Below are positions 9,008-21,353 of a DNA stretch of 64,000 nt, in pieces. The notes beneath the pieces are model-generated. The model was given only the letters and a program-made list of their open reading frames with translations, searched no databases and was not told the DNA's origin. A program made the translations under genes and the position numbers. The stretch covers positions 1,070,990-1,134,989 of the forward strand of contig QXEO01000340.1 of the NCBI GenBank assembly GCA_007115705.1, in the 5' to 3' direction. This DNA comes from Dactylis glomerata (taxonomy: Eukaryota; Streptophyta; Magnoliopsida; Poales; Poaceae). The first letter of the stretch is position 1, and each line of letters begins with the position of its first letter.

Positions 9008-11551
9008 AACTCCTGCTCGTCCTCGAGTAGGTAAGTGATAATAAAAGAATAATTTTTGAGGTGACATGCACCATCACAGTCTTGATCATCTAAGTAAGCA
9101 TTGAGTGCTGGGATCAAAGAACTTAAAACATAGGCATAAAAGACATAATCTTGACAATAAGAACTTAGCAACCATGTTATAACATGAAAAGAAACACAAA
9201 CAAAAGATCATGAATAATGAAACAATGAAAGTCAAACGTGTGTTCAAATCATATGGAAAAACATAGCAAATGGTTTTCAGCTTGTCCTTCGTGGAAGAGC
9301 AAAACATAAATGCATAGGACATCTTCAAGTTTAAGAGGGCAACTAGATACAAATAATTTAAGAACAAGTGAAATCATAGTCATAAATCAATCAATGATAA
9401 ACTTTGGGACAATGCACATTAAACTCAGAATGGCAACTATGCTCTCTTAGACGGTGCATAAAGGTAGAAGGTGGTGACTCAACATAAAAATAAAAGAAAG
9501 GCCCTTCGCAGAGGGAAGCCGTGATTAAATATGTGCTAGAGCTTTTCATTTGTAAAACAGAGAGATAAAAATTGGTCTTGAGATGTGGTTTTCTTTGTCA
9601 ACGACTAGCAATGGAGTTCTTACTATCTTCCATACAAAAATGAAGCAAGTTTTTGAGAGAGAGATTGGCACTTTTGTGCTCTTTTATAAAGCTTGGCACT
9701 CCTCCCCACCTTTTTTCCTTTCTCAAACCATGGCTAACCGATTCCATCGGGTGCCCACCAACATTCACATACCATGGAGGAAGTGCCTTTTTTTTTGGAA
9801 TGAAACAATATGGAAGATAGAAAATCTGACCACTACGTCCCCATGAGCTGAAAACTGTGTCACAAAATGAGAAGTATTTTGAAGGTTTTTTTTGAAAGGT
9901 AGCACATGAAAATTTACTTGGAATGGCTTGCAAATACCATGCATAGGAATTTATAGTGGACTCATTGGAATAACTTGGTTTTTGGGAGTTGGATGCACGA
10001 GTAGAGCTCATACTCAGTACAAAATGAGGGCTAGCAAAAGACTGGGAGCGACCAACTAAGAGAGCAATAAAGGCCATAATCATGCATAGCGAGAAAACAT
10101 CATTAAGAGAAGTATAAAATGGCATCAAAAGTCAAAAACTAAATGATCATAGAGGCTTATGGCGACTTTGTATGAGTCAAACATGTTGTAAGCATGCGCC
10201 AAGTCAACCCAAATAAAGCATTAAGGAGAAAACCAAATAAATGCTTCCGTATAATAAAAACAACACATGATTTTTTCAAAGGCTCATTAAGAAATCTCAG
10301 CCATTTGAGACAAGTCATGCTACAGCAAAAATCACTAAGCATACTATCAAAACGATATCAAGCATGGCATGAAAAAGTCTAAGCCGCAGTCTAAACAAGC
10401 TCCTTTTTGTACCACTTTTTTGCATCGAACTTTTTCTCTTTTCCAACACCATTCAAACATTTTTGAAACAACTCTTTTGATGAATACCAACATATACCAG
10501 AGGTCCAAATACACCTTGATACAAAGATATAACAAGATCTGAACAAAAATCAAGGCGAAAAACGAAAGCTAAACGCAGTTCTAAAAAAAGAGAACACTCG
10601 TTGAACGATAAGAGTGAAAAACAGAGTGTTCTTGGCAAATGAAAACAATTAAATCTCCTCCAAAAGAAATTTGTTGGGGTCCAACCATTTATTGCAGCAA
10701 AGAAAACAAAATAAAACTGAAAGCAAAAGTAAAGACGCTCCAAGAAAAATGCATAGTGCATGAAGCAATAAAAATATAGCGTGTTGAAAGGTGACCTGAT
10801 TTTTGCCGATGAAGAAGGGGTGCCTCGGGGGCATCCCCAAGCTTTGACGCTTGTACCTCTTAGATATTTATTGGGATGATATGGGCATCCCTAAGCTTGA
10901 GCTTTTGTCCATTCTTCATCTCATCTCATCATTCTCCAATCCCTACACTTGAAAACTTCCTTCATACAAAACTTCACACAATTTTATAAGCAACGTTAGC
11001 ATAAACATAATAGTGAATCAACCCTTTTTGGTTCAGGTTTCAACTCAAAAACACCACATATAAAGCATATACTACTGTAGCAACTTCCCCAAAAGTTCCG
11101 TGATCAAAAGAACTCAAAAAGAAAGCGATCGAGAGGCAAACACAAATAGTGGCAGAAATCTGTCAAAACAGAACAGCTGTCAAAGGTCGATTTTTTCGAG
11201 GACCTTCTGTTGCTCAAATTGAAAAGTGCAATACTAATAAAAGTTTGGACATAACCTGGGGCATAGGCATAAGAAATCACAGGTCAAAAAGATGTTCTGA
11301 GAATTTTTACGAATTTTTATGGTGCAGCACCAAAATCTGTTTCAGGACAGCAACTTCCCCAAATCTTACCTCCCTCAAATTAGAGGTTTTTCTTGGCACA
11401 ACAACGAAATAAAAAGGATAAGGAGCAGTTATTACAGTAGTAATAACTTCCAAGACTCAAATAAAAGAAAAAGAACTGAAAAGAAAACAATGGGTTATCT
11501 CCCAAGAGTGCTTTTCTTTAACGCCTTTGAGCTAGGCGCAGAAAGTGCAAA
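9008..11551 (-). other. non-coding internal region of element B
   Basis: About 2.5 kb of AT-rich DNA without a credible ORF. It is closely similar to 53221-55780 of element F over its whole length, with scattered substitutions and small indels, so it is a family feature and not unique DNA. Short ORFs here are not conserved in frame between the two copies. Confidence 0.7.
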
Positions 11552-12145
11552 TCAAGTAATATCAAATGAGGCATCAAGATCCATTGCAGAAGTCTTTTCA
11601 ACAAGACATTGTATTGCATACAAATAAGTTTTTGAAGACCCCTTGTGATCACGCTTTGGTTCACTCAATTCACTAAAAAGATTTTCAGGACAGATCCAAT
11701 CAAAATTATTTTCCAAAGCTTCATGCAATCCTAAGAGTTTGCTAGGTATTGGTACTTTGATATCTTCTTTGGTTGTACCAACAACATTAACAGGTGAGTC
11801 AAGCATATTAAAACGCTCAAAAACTTTCCTAGCTTCAATAGCAACATCTCTAAATTCTCTACGCAAAGTCTCCAAAATAAAGTCTTTCTTTTCGGAGTCT
11901 TCAATATCATGAAGCTTAAGAAACATTTGTTGCATAAAGGGATTAAGGTTAACAAACCTAGCCTCCAACATGTGAACTAAATAAGCAGCAGAAACTTCAT
12001 AACTAGGAGCAAGCTCAGCCAAAGATCTATCCTCAACATCTTTATGCATACTAATATGATTAAAGAACTCCTCAATGTTACCTTTCCCAATAATAGAACC
12101 ACTACCTACTAAGAGGTCCTCCAAAACATACTTAGGGAACAACAT
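11552..12145 (-). CDS. 197-aa ORF of the B/F element family, unknown function
   Basis: The sole gene of the element, starting (MLFPKYVLED) about 150 bp downstream of the primer site, where gag normally begins. The protein is soluble, helical-looking and rich in charged residues, with no zinc knuckle, protease or RT motif that I recognise. The copy in element F (55781-56374) has the same length, start and stop; I count 34 nucleotide and 21 amino-acid differences and no indel. Its position suggests a gag-derived or particle-associated role, but that is only an inference. Compared with the autonomous element A it has no visible counterpart. Confidence 0.65.
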   Translation of the reverse strand: MLFPKYVLEDLLVGSGSIIGKGNIEEFFNHISMHKDVEDRSLAELAPSYEVSAAYLVHMLEARFVNLNPFMQQMFLKLHDIEDSEKKDFILETLRREFRDVAIEARKVFERFNMLDSPVNVVGTTKEDIKVPIPSKLLGLHEALENNFDWICPENLFSELSEPKRDHKGSSKTYLYAIQCLVEKTSAMDLDASFDIT

Positions 12146-12295
12146 AATGAACTAAGAGTAATAAAGTAACAACTATAAAGGAAGCTAATTTTTTTATTTT
12201 TGATAAAAAGATGCAAGCAAAAATAAAGTAAAGCAAAACAATAACAAAGTAAAAGATTGTGCGTGCGAGACTCCCCTTACAGAAGTCTTCTTTCT

Positions 12296-12312
12296 CCCCA
12301 GCAATGGCGCCA
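12296..12312 (-). other. primer binding site of element B (tRNA-Asp, two mismatches)
   Basis: The plus strand reads CCCCAGCAATGGCGCCA. Compared with the tRNA-Asp 3' end there are two changes (G to A, C to T), both of deamination type. Confidence 0.75.
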
Positions 12313-12321
12313 GAAACTTGT

Positions 12322-13969
12322 TGATGGTGCGGTGTTGATGTAGATGACCGACCAGTTGGGAACCCCAAGAGAAGGTGTGATGAACACAGCAGCAAGTCTT
12401 CCCTCAGTTATGAAACCAAGGTTGTATCGAACCAGTACGAGAAAGAACCAAACTTAAGAAGGTGATGCTTGCTAGCTTCATGACACTCGGACAAGGGTGC
12501 CAGATATAACTGCTTGTCGGCGTGTCTTCCCCCAGCAGCAACGTGAAACCTACACACAACACAAATAAGTACTTTGCTCCCAACTTACGATGAGGTTGTC
12601 AATCTCACCGGTTTGCTGTAAACAAAGGATTGAGCGTATCGAGTGGTAAAAGGATAATAATAGTGCAAGTAAAGTAAATAGTGCGAGTAAAGTAAACGGT
12701 AAAGCTATGTAAAGGAAATTGGACCGGGGTCCACAGTTCACTAGTGGCATCTCTCCGTAAGATAAATAAAAGCATGCTGGGTAAACAAATTACAGTTGGG
12801 CAATTGATAGAGTAAAGATAATGTACATACATCACGAGGATCACTATGAGGCTTACTCTGGGTATTACGACAAAATACATAGACCGCCATCCAACTGCAT
12901 CTATGACTAAAAATCCACTCGCGGGGAATTGTCCGAGGACCCCTTGAGTATTAAGTTACGAACAACAGATAATTGCATTAAGAAAAGTGCATAATGTAAA
13001 CTAAGCAAATGTCCTTGGACACAAGAATGTTGTTTTCTCCCTAGTGGCAACAGCACATCTACAACCTTAGAGGTTTCTGTCACTCCACCAGATTAAATAG
13101 AGGCATGAACCCAACTATCAAGCATAAATACTCCCTCTTGGAGTTACTAGCATCTACTCGTCCAAGATAGCTACTAGCAACGGAAATCATGCAAGATCAT
13201 AAACAACATAGAGATAACATAAGATACATAATTCAGCACATCAACTTGACATAGTAGCTATACTCATCGGATCCCAACAAACACAACATGTATGATTACA
13301 TAAAGATGATCTTGATCATGTAGGGTAGCTCACAAGATCTAAATATGAAGCACATGGTGGAGAAGACAACCATCTAGCTACTGCTATGGACCCATAGTCC
13401 AAGGTAGACTACTCACACATCACTCCGGAGGAGACTATGGTGGTGAAGAAGGCCTCCGGCAGGGATTCGCCTCTCCGGCAGGGTGCCGGGAAGAGCTCCT
13501 GGATCCTCCCGATCTCATTTTGACGATGGCAGCGGCTTGCAGTATGTTTTGAGGAAAAGCGATCCGTCCTTTAGGTTTTTCCCGCCGAGGGGACTTTATA
13601 GGCGAAGGGGCATCGTCAGGAGGTGGACCAGGCGGGCTCACCACAGGTGGGCGCGACCAGGGGCTGGGCCACGCCCCCTGGTGGTGAGGCTGGCCCTTGG
13701 CCCCCCTCCATCTCATTTCGGTCTTCGCGAAGCTTCGGTAAAAATAGGAGGTTCGGTTTTCATTTCGTCCAATTCTGAGAATATTTGATGTGTAACTTTT
13801 CTGAAACACAAAAACAGCAGAAAATAGGGAACTGGCACTGTGGCATCTTGTTAATAGGTTAGTTCCAGAAAATGCATAAAAACGCCACGAAGTGTAACAA
13901 AACTCAAAGCAAATGGTGTAAGAACAAGCATGGAGCATCAAAAATTATAGATACGTTTGAGATGTATCA
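12322..13969 (-). repeat. 5' LTR of element B (about 1650 bp)
   Basis: On the minus strand it starts TGATACATCTCAAACG at 13969 and ends near 12322; the exact end is uncertain by a few bases because TGTTGATG repeats there. The core promoter is CTTCGCCTATAAAGTCCCC (TATA 13594-13600, minus) with the GC-rich dyad upstream at 13637-13688. The predicted target duplication on the right is ACAAT (13970-13974). Confidence 0.85.
13594..13688 (-). promoter_or_regulatory. LTR promoter of element B: dyad plus TATAAAG
   Basis: The dyad CTCACCACAG...CTGGTGGTGAG (13637-13688) has a GC-rich inner part and lies 37 bp upstream of TATAAAG (13594-13600). The same unit is at about 8616-8712 in the other LTR. Confidence 0.6.
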
Positions 13970-15918
13970 ACAATGTCAAAGTACCTAAGGCTATACTTTG
14001 TTAATTTTTAATACTAGATTGCTTGAGGTTTTTCCTTTCTAGTGGAGTATAAGTAAGATGTGTAGTATCATGTTTATGTTAGGACGTGATGTCCATATGA
14101 ATATTATCAAGAAACATAATAAAATCATGTCATTGTTTTGGTCATCTATCTTGAGCTTAATGTCACCACAACTTTATGGGAGAGTAGACAAGTGAACCCA
14201 TGAACAATTGTCCAATTTTAATCATAAGAAACACCTTTTCAATGCTTCCATGTGTCCTTTTATTTTCAGCATCAATTAAATCCGAAAATACAAAAATATA
14301 TTTACTTTCTTGCATCTACAACCAAAACCCAAAAACAACTTTATTTTATTGCATTAGTTACTTAATAGATTTATTTTATATTCTTGCATTGTTATTTATT
14401 TTATTGCATTCTTATTTTATTTTACTTACATTCAACACCTTGTGCTTGACAACCACTCGGTGAAGTTGGGGACGCAAGACAGGGAGATTGTTTTGCAGGT
14501 TGCCTGACAAGAACAAAGAGAGCTTTTTTGATTGTTCCTCGAGAGTACGATATTAACCCTGAGTTATGCTCGTGGGAAAAACTACTCTTGCTACAACACT
14601 GTGTACTTGGAGTCCCAACGAAGTGGCACATTGCTTAGTGTCATCAAACTCATATTATTGTTTTCAAGAAAATAGAGTTAACACATTTGGTTTTAAAGAA
14701 TTTATTTCTAGGGTTTTAAGGATTTTCTAAAGTATTATTTGACCTATTTGAGTTGAGGAAAATATTTTAAAAAATTATAAGTTAGTAATATGATAACTTT
14801 AGAATTGGTTTATATTTGTTTTAAATTTTTTCCAGAATTTTAATATGATTTTTGTTAATTATTTAAAATTCAAACACTCAATTTTTATTTATAAGAGAAT
14901 GATTAAATCATAATTCTAGTTCAAACGATTTTTATTACCTAAATAAGGTTGAAATAATATTTCCATCATTTAGCATTTAAATTTGAGAGTTTTATTTCTT
15001 ATTGATATTTTCTTGAGATTTTTAATGTGTTTTAATTTTGATTAGGAGCCTTAGGATTTTAATATAGTTGTTGACTTTATTTATCAAAGTAAATGTTATT
15101 TTGCAATAGGAACATAGTTGATATGATTTGTGTAGAAATTAGGGTTCAACTTATATTTGTTATTAGATATTTTATATGGTTTTTAAAGTGATTCAAATTT
15201 AATTTAAAATTGTTTGAAGTTGTAACTTAGGAAAGAAAAAACAATAAAACTCTTTAATTTTATTGGGTCAGTCCAAATGGTCCAATCAAACCAGGTTTCC
15301 CCCCTAGCCCGACCCCCTACTCTATCGCTCCCTCTCTCTCACTCTTCCCTATTCGCACGCATGCAAGCGACCTCTGCTCCTCTCATTCCCCTGTGGCGAT
15401 GCACCTCGCTGCATGTCGTCGCCCGGGCTGATGCCGGCCTCGTCTAGCGCCGCTGCACACCGTCGTGGCTCTGCTGACTCCTCCTCTACCGAATATCCTA
15501 TACCTCGGCTCCTCTTTGCGCCCACACGCCCCCCAGCGACTAAACCTAGCTCTGCCTAGGGTTTGGTCACTGGTGCGGTTCCGCGTTGCCGAGACCCTCG
15601 GCCGCTCTCCCTCGTCAAGCACGCCTCCCTTCAACGCCTATGGCTTCCCGTTCGAGCCCCAGCTCGAACTCGCCATCTCAGCCGTGTGGTGGTGTTGTGT
15701 GTTGTTGCTACTTCCCTAGGCCGATTGTGGCCTCCCGCAGTGGTGCGGTGGTACGTTGTGGTGCCCGGCCTCTGCCTCGACAAAGACTCTGAGGTAAACC
15801 CTAGTTCTCCTACACTCTAATTCGTGTAGTGTGACATTCTATCATGTATTGGTACTGGTTGGTGTCGTCTGGTTGGTTATTGGTAGTGATGTAGCTAAGA
15901 TTGGTGTTTGTTGGTGAG
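13970..15918. other. unresolved DNA (degenerate repeat or gene 5' region)
   Basis: 13970-14640 has T/A-rich stretches with repeated TTTTATTGCATT and a block near 14430-14630 that looks like the remains of a Gypsy internal region, by general resemblance only. 14640-15260 is very AT-rich with nothing recognisable. 15296-15793 is GC- and pyrimidine-rich and ends in GACTCTGAGGTAAACCC, a good splice-donor match, so it could be a leader or first exon on the plus strand, or an LTR/UTR of an old element. ORFs through it are short and disagree in frame, so I call no gene. Confidence 0.35.
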
Positions 15919-15921
15919 ATT

Positions 15922-16131
15922 CACTAGTGGGGACAGGGCCTCCAGTCCTGGCCCGTAAGGGCCTTTAGTCCCGGTTTGTAAACCGGGACTACAGCGGCGG
16001 GACTAAAGGCTAAACCTTTAGTCCCGGCCCGGTTACCAGCATGGACTGGAGGGTTTCCACGTGGGCGCCTCGGAGCGCATCCAGGGCCAGGACCTTTAGT
16101 CCCGGTTTGTAACACAGACCGGGACTAAAGG
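15922..16131. repeat. left terminal and subterminal repeats of CACTA C
   Basis: After the CACTAGTGG terminus come several copies of CTTTAGTCCCGG and its complement, paired as hairpins (15969-15992 and 16091-16130). These are the usual binding sites of CACTA-encoded proteins. A CCCTAAA-like stretch follows at 16155-16175. Confidence 0.75.
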
Positions 16132-16371
16132 ACATCTACAGATTTTGTTTTTTGCTTTAGGGTTTTAGGGTTTAGGTGTTCGGGGGAATTATTTTTGTTG
16201 TATTTTATTTTATTCTTTCTTCATTTTAAAAACACTTTTCATATAATTCTACGCATACATGTTAGTGCATATATATGTAAGATAACTGATCTTACGATCG
16301 AGTATATATATACAATTATATGGAGATAACAATTATCGGGACTAGAGCCCGTCTATTCGATTATACCAACA

Positions 16372-17055
16372 TTAGTAATGGCCCCTAGCTACACTAAATC
16401 TTCCTTTATCATCTATAAGTTCTGTCCTCAAAAAGGCCGCTAGCTCCTCTGCAACAGCGATCGCGCGTTGCTCTGGTAGGTACTTCTCCCGCATGGCCGT
16501 GAACTATATAAGAAGAGGAGATCAATATGAATGTCAATCATGATAACAAAGAATGATGGGTAAACATAGAGGTGTGAATGTTTATTGCTTACGTCGTATC
16601 TGTAATCCTTGTGCTCAGAGGTAAACGTGCGAATGAACTCGCAAACGTAGTATCCACATAGATGCGTCCCCTGTGGCTGCTGGTCACACTTTACGAGAAT
16701 AGAATATAATCAAAATAATAATCTAGCATCATAAATGTATTGAAAATAGAAGTATATCGTACTACTTACCTGAGCCGCTCTAAAGGTCAGCTTCTCATGA
16801 GAGATACCGTCAGTCATATACTTAAACCGCTTCCAAACTCTGCCCGACAATGAAAATAATTTGCTAAGTTTTTCATTACTTGATATATCAGAAAATCATC
16901 GAAAGAGACCGATAGAGCGCAAGAATGATTGAAATTACCCTTGGAGCATGTCCTGCAGGCTTTGAAACTGTTCCAAGTTTCTCGATAATGGGTCGAAGGC
17001 ATCAACTCTTCCCTTATCAATTTGAATGTTCAACAGAATCCAGTGGTAGCTGCAC

Positions 17056-17100
<45 letters not shown>

Positions 17101-20100
17101 AGTAACTTATCAATTACACTTATAAGTGAATGGACACAACAGAGTAAGACCCTCACTTGAAGTTGTATGGAAATAGTATGTGGTCACAGTAATTTTGATC
17201 TGTTAGAAACCTTAGAAGGTTTTCCTCCGTCTCCTTGGGGTTATCAGTTAGCGTCTTTATATGTATTTTATCTGGGTCAATAAACCCAATATTTATGATG
17301 TTCCTACTTTTACATTCCAGGATCTTCATTCTGCATAATAGAGTACAAGTCATAACTGAAAAAGTTATATGTAGACAATGAATTGAAATAACTGAACAAG
17401 TTATATGTAGACAACGAATTGAAAAACTTACAGACAATAGCAACTCATAAGAGATTTGTCGAGGGCGTCGCAATTGTACATCTGGAAGAGTTCATCAAAG
17501 TCGATATGGATGTCTTCGGGATGGTCGTAGTACTCCCATGGGACACGCGCCACGATCATCGTTCTCCCATTCTTTGCTTCATTCAAGTACCATGTATGCA
17601 AGTAACGCATATTTGTTGGGAGATCTTCAAACTTTTCTTTGCTGACCAAAGGCGCTCCCATGACAAATTGCGGCTTAGGGGCTATCACAGCCTTGGGAAA
17701 CCTGTCGTCTTGGGAAGCCAGAATGTCTTCAACACTTATACCCCATTCATCCGCCCACTTCTGTGCTAATTCCAAATCTTGTCCCTGCACTAGAGAGGGA
17801 ACATTCTCGGATAACACCCTAAGGGGTGGGATCGATTGTTTGGCTTGTTGTCCAAGCTGAGGAACGCCTGATCTTTTTTTGCTTGTACTTGTACTTGATT
17901 TGCTCCCACTTGCACTTGCACATGATCTGCTCTTTTTCCCTTCCTTCTGCAATGTGCGTGTAAAGTCATCAGGCTTATGGTGCAAGTCATACTGTGATGG
18001 AAGGGTCAGTAAGTGTTTTGCATATGCTTTTTGCTTCTCGGTGTATTCCGGGCGGGGCTCAGGTTCCTTCTTTTTCATCTGCGCATCATAATATTCCTTT
18101 GCTATCCTGGCGTTTTCCTCGGGGGTACGATCATAAGGTCTGATGGGAAGATTAGCATGAGGTACCTTTGAGAGGGGCGACAGTTTGCGCTTTGGGGAGC
18201 TCCGTCGCTTAGAACTCATTGACGGAGCATTCTTGCTGGCACGCTTCCGCTTAGTATCCTTAGTGGGCGGCGGCGGAGACGGCCGACCCAAGTCCGGCGG
18301 CGGTGATCGAGATGGACTCGTGTTGTGGTGGCTGTCGCCATGTGGAGGGCTTGGAGGTGATGGAGGTGTAGGTGACCTACGATGACTCCGAGGCGGTGTT
18401 GTCCTTGGGGCCGAGCCTGGAAGCTTGATGTAGTTCTTGTCCCATAGAATGACTCCACCCAGTACTTCTCCGAGTGTCTTATCATCTTCGGGTCCAGCGA
18501 TGTCAAGCTCCATATCATGAAACCCCGGCACGATTTCATCCACCCCGACTTTAGCATAGCCAGCTGGAATCTCACGGCCATGCCGGCGTACATCAGGGCC
18601 AGAAGGTAAAGCTTGTCCGACGGCCACCTTCATGGATATGTTCTTCATTCTTTGATGGATTTCACATGATGTTGACTCCTTGATTCCATCCACGGGGTAG
18701 CCAGGACCACCCTCTATCATTCGTCGTGCATCGTCTGTCGGGGCCTCAGATTCAGCCACGCTGCTTTTCCGCTTAGATGGGCCGGCGGTAATATCGAGTG
18801 CAGGATCTTGCTGGCGCACTACTCCTCTAAGTTCGTCAATTTGCTGCTGTTGCTCGTTAAGCCTGGCAAGCAACTGGTTGAACTTGTCATTTTCCTCATC
18901 CTGGTGTCGCTTCTTTGCTCTCGCTCGGCTTCTGTAAGTCTCTTGGTCTCTGGCAAACCCAAGCCACCACGGGTAAGAAGGACCAAAGCCTCGCGTTCGT
19001 CCTCCATGTTCGTCATTGCCGAGGACCAGTGTGAGCAAGTCTTTCTCTTTATCTGGAGTGAACTGTCTTTTTCCCTCTTTAATTTCTTTCACTATTTTTT
19101 TCTAATTTTCCCTGGGTATCCTAAGACCGTCACTGCAGATAAGGTCCCCTGTTAGTTCATCGTACGAACCACCATGCGCAAGGAACCAATTTTTTGCTCT
19201 CAATTCCCACTCATCACGGATGGGTTCAGATGTGATCCCTTTAGCAATCATCTCTTGCTCTTTCTTATCCCACTTTGGGATGGCAGTCTCATAGCCGCCT
19301 GGCCCCAACGTGTGGTGATATTTCTTCTTGTCGGCATTTTTCTTGTTCTTTTCTGATAATGTCTTGGCATCTTCTGACTCCTTGTACTCCTGAAATGCCT
19401 TCCAGTGATTCGCCTACTTGGCTAGATACCCCTCGAATACTGGCACTTCCTTTGTCTTCAGATAGTTTTTCCATAGTTTCTTCTTCCACACTCGGAACAG
19501 TACGGCCATCTTCTTTAGAGTCCACTGCTTGACTTTGGCCCTCAGTTTTCTTGCGGCGTCTTCATTCTCACATTCTGGCAGGTTGAAATGTGACATGAGA
19601 TCATTCCAAAGATTATCTTTGTACCTTTCGGCGACATAGTCAATATCGGCTGCCCCTTTGCGCTTGTTCCACTCCCGAATGCTGATCGGGACATGATCCC
19701 TAATAAGAACTCCGCATTGCTTCTTGAATATGTCAGCAACCTTCTTAGGAAGCTTGGGTTCGCCCGTAGGCAATATGACCTCAAAGGTGTAATGCGTTCG
19801 TGCATCCAACTTTTTGGTCGGGCCTTGTTTCGTAGCTTTGCTCGATGTGGAGGCCTAAGAGGAGAAACATTCGTCAATTAATGTATATGTATACAATATA
19901 TAGCTATCTCCAATATTTTTCACATATTACAACTGATTGCCGAACTTCATATATATACCTCGCCGGACTTCGTTATTTGTCCATTGGCTTCTCCATCAGC
20001 GGAGCTATCGCCTTCTCGTCATCGGAGCTATCGCCTGCCCCGTCGGCTTCATCTTCGTGTTGGTCGACCTCCATTCCATCTCCGGAGGGGTTCAGATATG

Positions 20101-20192
20101 ACGACGGAGATTCAGCTGGTTCAACGTCGGGGGCGTCTTTGATTATATCTTCGAGAAGTTCTTCCTCTTCTAGGTTCCTGCTATGTGGATCC
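16372..20192 (-). pseudogene. CACTA second gene with Ulp1-like C48 cysteine protease domain, disrupted
   Basis: A seven-exon model with consistent phases: 20192-19959, 19854-17432, 17330-17157, 17049-16939, 16839-16770, 16688-16593, 16503-16372. All introns are GT-AG. Exon 2 has a basic, proline-rich middle (KRxSPK, around 18150-18420). The last exons give a C48 fold signature: YHWILLNIQ (His), VDAFDPL (Asp) and QPQGTHLCGYYVCEF (Gln and Cys), so the catalytic residues are all present. Such genes occur in plant CACTA elements; the role may be removal of SUMO-like modifiers. Defects: a frame change at the end of exon 1 (about 19975, where the ITKSGE frame differs from the upstream frame) and TAG stops at 19414-19416 and 19102-19104. 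Confidence 0.75.
17056..17097. repeat. (TA)n microsatellite
   Basis: About 20 TA units, lying within an intron of the C48-protease gene between the exons at 17049 and 17157. Confidence 0.9.
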
Positions 20193-20229
20193 ATAGTTTT
20201 TGCAAAATACCGACATTTATATTTCAATT

Positions 20230-20990
20230 ATGGACGCTATATGGAATAATACTTAACAAAATAACCTTACTTATTTTCTAACTACTAACCCTAACTAATA
20301 ACAAACAAATTAACTACTAACCCTAACAATTTTCTAACTACTAACCCTAACTCATTCTATTTTTTCAAACTCTATTTTTTCTAACTCTATTTCTAATTGC
20401 TATTTCTATTCTATTTTTTCTAACTCTATTTCTATTTGCTATATCTATTCTATTTTTTAATTCTATTTCTATTCTATTTTTTCTAACTCTATTTCTAACT
20501 ACTAATTTCCTATCAACAATATATAATTTCCTAACAATTCTATCTAACAAATTACACACTAACAAATTTTAACTATTTCTATTTCTAATAAATTCCTAAC
20601 AATTCTGTCTAACAAATTACACACTAACAAATTTTAACTATTTCTATTTCTAATAAATTCCTAACAATTCTATCTAACAAATAAAATCCTAACAATTCTA
20701 TCTAACAAATTCTTTACACACTAACAAATAACAATTAACACACTAACAAATAACAATTCTATCTAACAAATTACAAATAACAAAAATTATCTAACAAATA
20801 AACCCTAACAAATTCTATCTAACAAATTCAATCTAACAAATTCTTTACACACACTAACAAATTCTTTACACAATAACAAAATTTATCTAACAAATAAACC
20901 CTAACAAATAAACACTAACAAAATTTATCTAACAAAATTTATCAAACAAAATTTATCTAACTTAACAAACCCTAACAAACCCTAGCAAAC
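20230..20990. repeat. degenerate CTAACAAAT-type low-complexity array in CACTA C
   Basis: About 760 bp built from variations of CTAACAAAT, CCCTAACAAAT and TCTATTTCTAAC, without a fixed unit length. It is in the 5' leader/intron of the minus-strand C48 gene, between the GC-rich promoter-proximal block and exon 1. Long ORFs are not supported. Confidence 0.7.
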
Positions 20991-21343
20991 CTTTGCAGGG
21001 AGGGGGCGCAGCGCGGGCGGTGGCCGGGGGCGGGCGCGCAGCGGGCGGTGGCGGGCGCGCGGAGGCCGGGGACGGGCGCGCGGAGGCCGGAGCGGGCACG
21101 GTGGCCGGGGCGGGCGCGCGGTGGCCGCCGGGGCAGAGCTAGCGCGCGGAGGTCGGCGGCGCGATGGCGGAGGGCGGCGAAGGCCGGGGCGGAGCGGGCG
21201 GCGGTGGCCGGGACAGGCGGCGCCGTCAAACGAACGGCCGACCGCAACGATTCCGGCGGAGCTCCTCGCGCGCGCGTCGTCCTCGTCGGTTTCGCTAAGT
21301 GTGCAGAGTGGGGAAGAAGAGGAAGGGGGCACGGCTTATATAC
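20991..21343 (-). promoter_or_regulatory. GC-rich leader and TATA box of the C48-protease gene
   Basis: The minus strand has TATATAAG at 21336-21343, followed by about 300 bp of strongly GC- and CpG-rich DNA (GGGCGGGCGCGCGG repeats) and then the CTAACAAAT array. ORFs through the GC-rich block are composition artefacts. The likely transcript runs leftward into exon 1 at 20192. Confidence 0.5.
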
Positions 21344-21353
21344 CCCCCCCCCT

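Larger units (their letters stand above)
7548..13969 (-). mobile_element. Element B: non-autonomous Gypsy-type LTR element
   Basis: The 3' LTR (interrupted by A) is at 7548-8992, the internal region at 8993-12321 and the 5' LTR at 12322-13969. The internal region has a polypurine tract, long AT-rich non-coding DNA, one 197-residue ORF and a tRNA-Asp primer site, but no gag, protease, RT or integrase. By hand alignment the two LTRs differ at about 67 of about 1445 shared positions (about 4.6%). Element F is a second member. The resemblance to Sabrina/WHAM-type Triticeae LTRs is from memory only. Confidence 0.87.

Noticed and set aside
15383..15820. Several ORFs of 63-85 residues that could be a host first exon
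   Set aside because: They lie in different frames on both strands with no conserved motif; only the splice-donor-like site is suggestive.
16150..16175. Telomere-like TTTAGGG variants
   Set aside because: There are only two or three degenerate units next to a CACTA end, too few for an interstitial telomere array.
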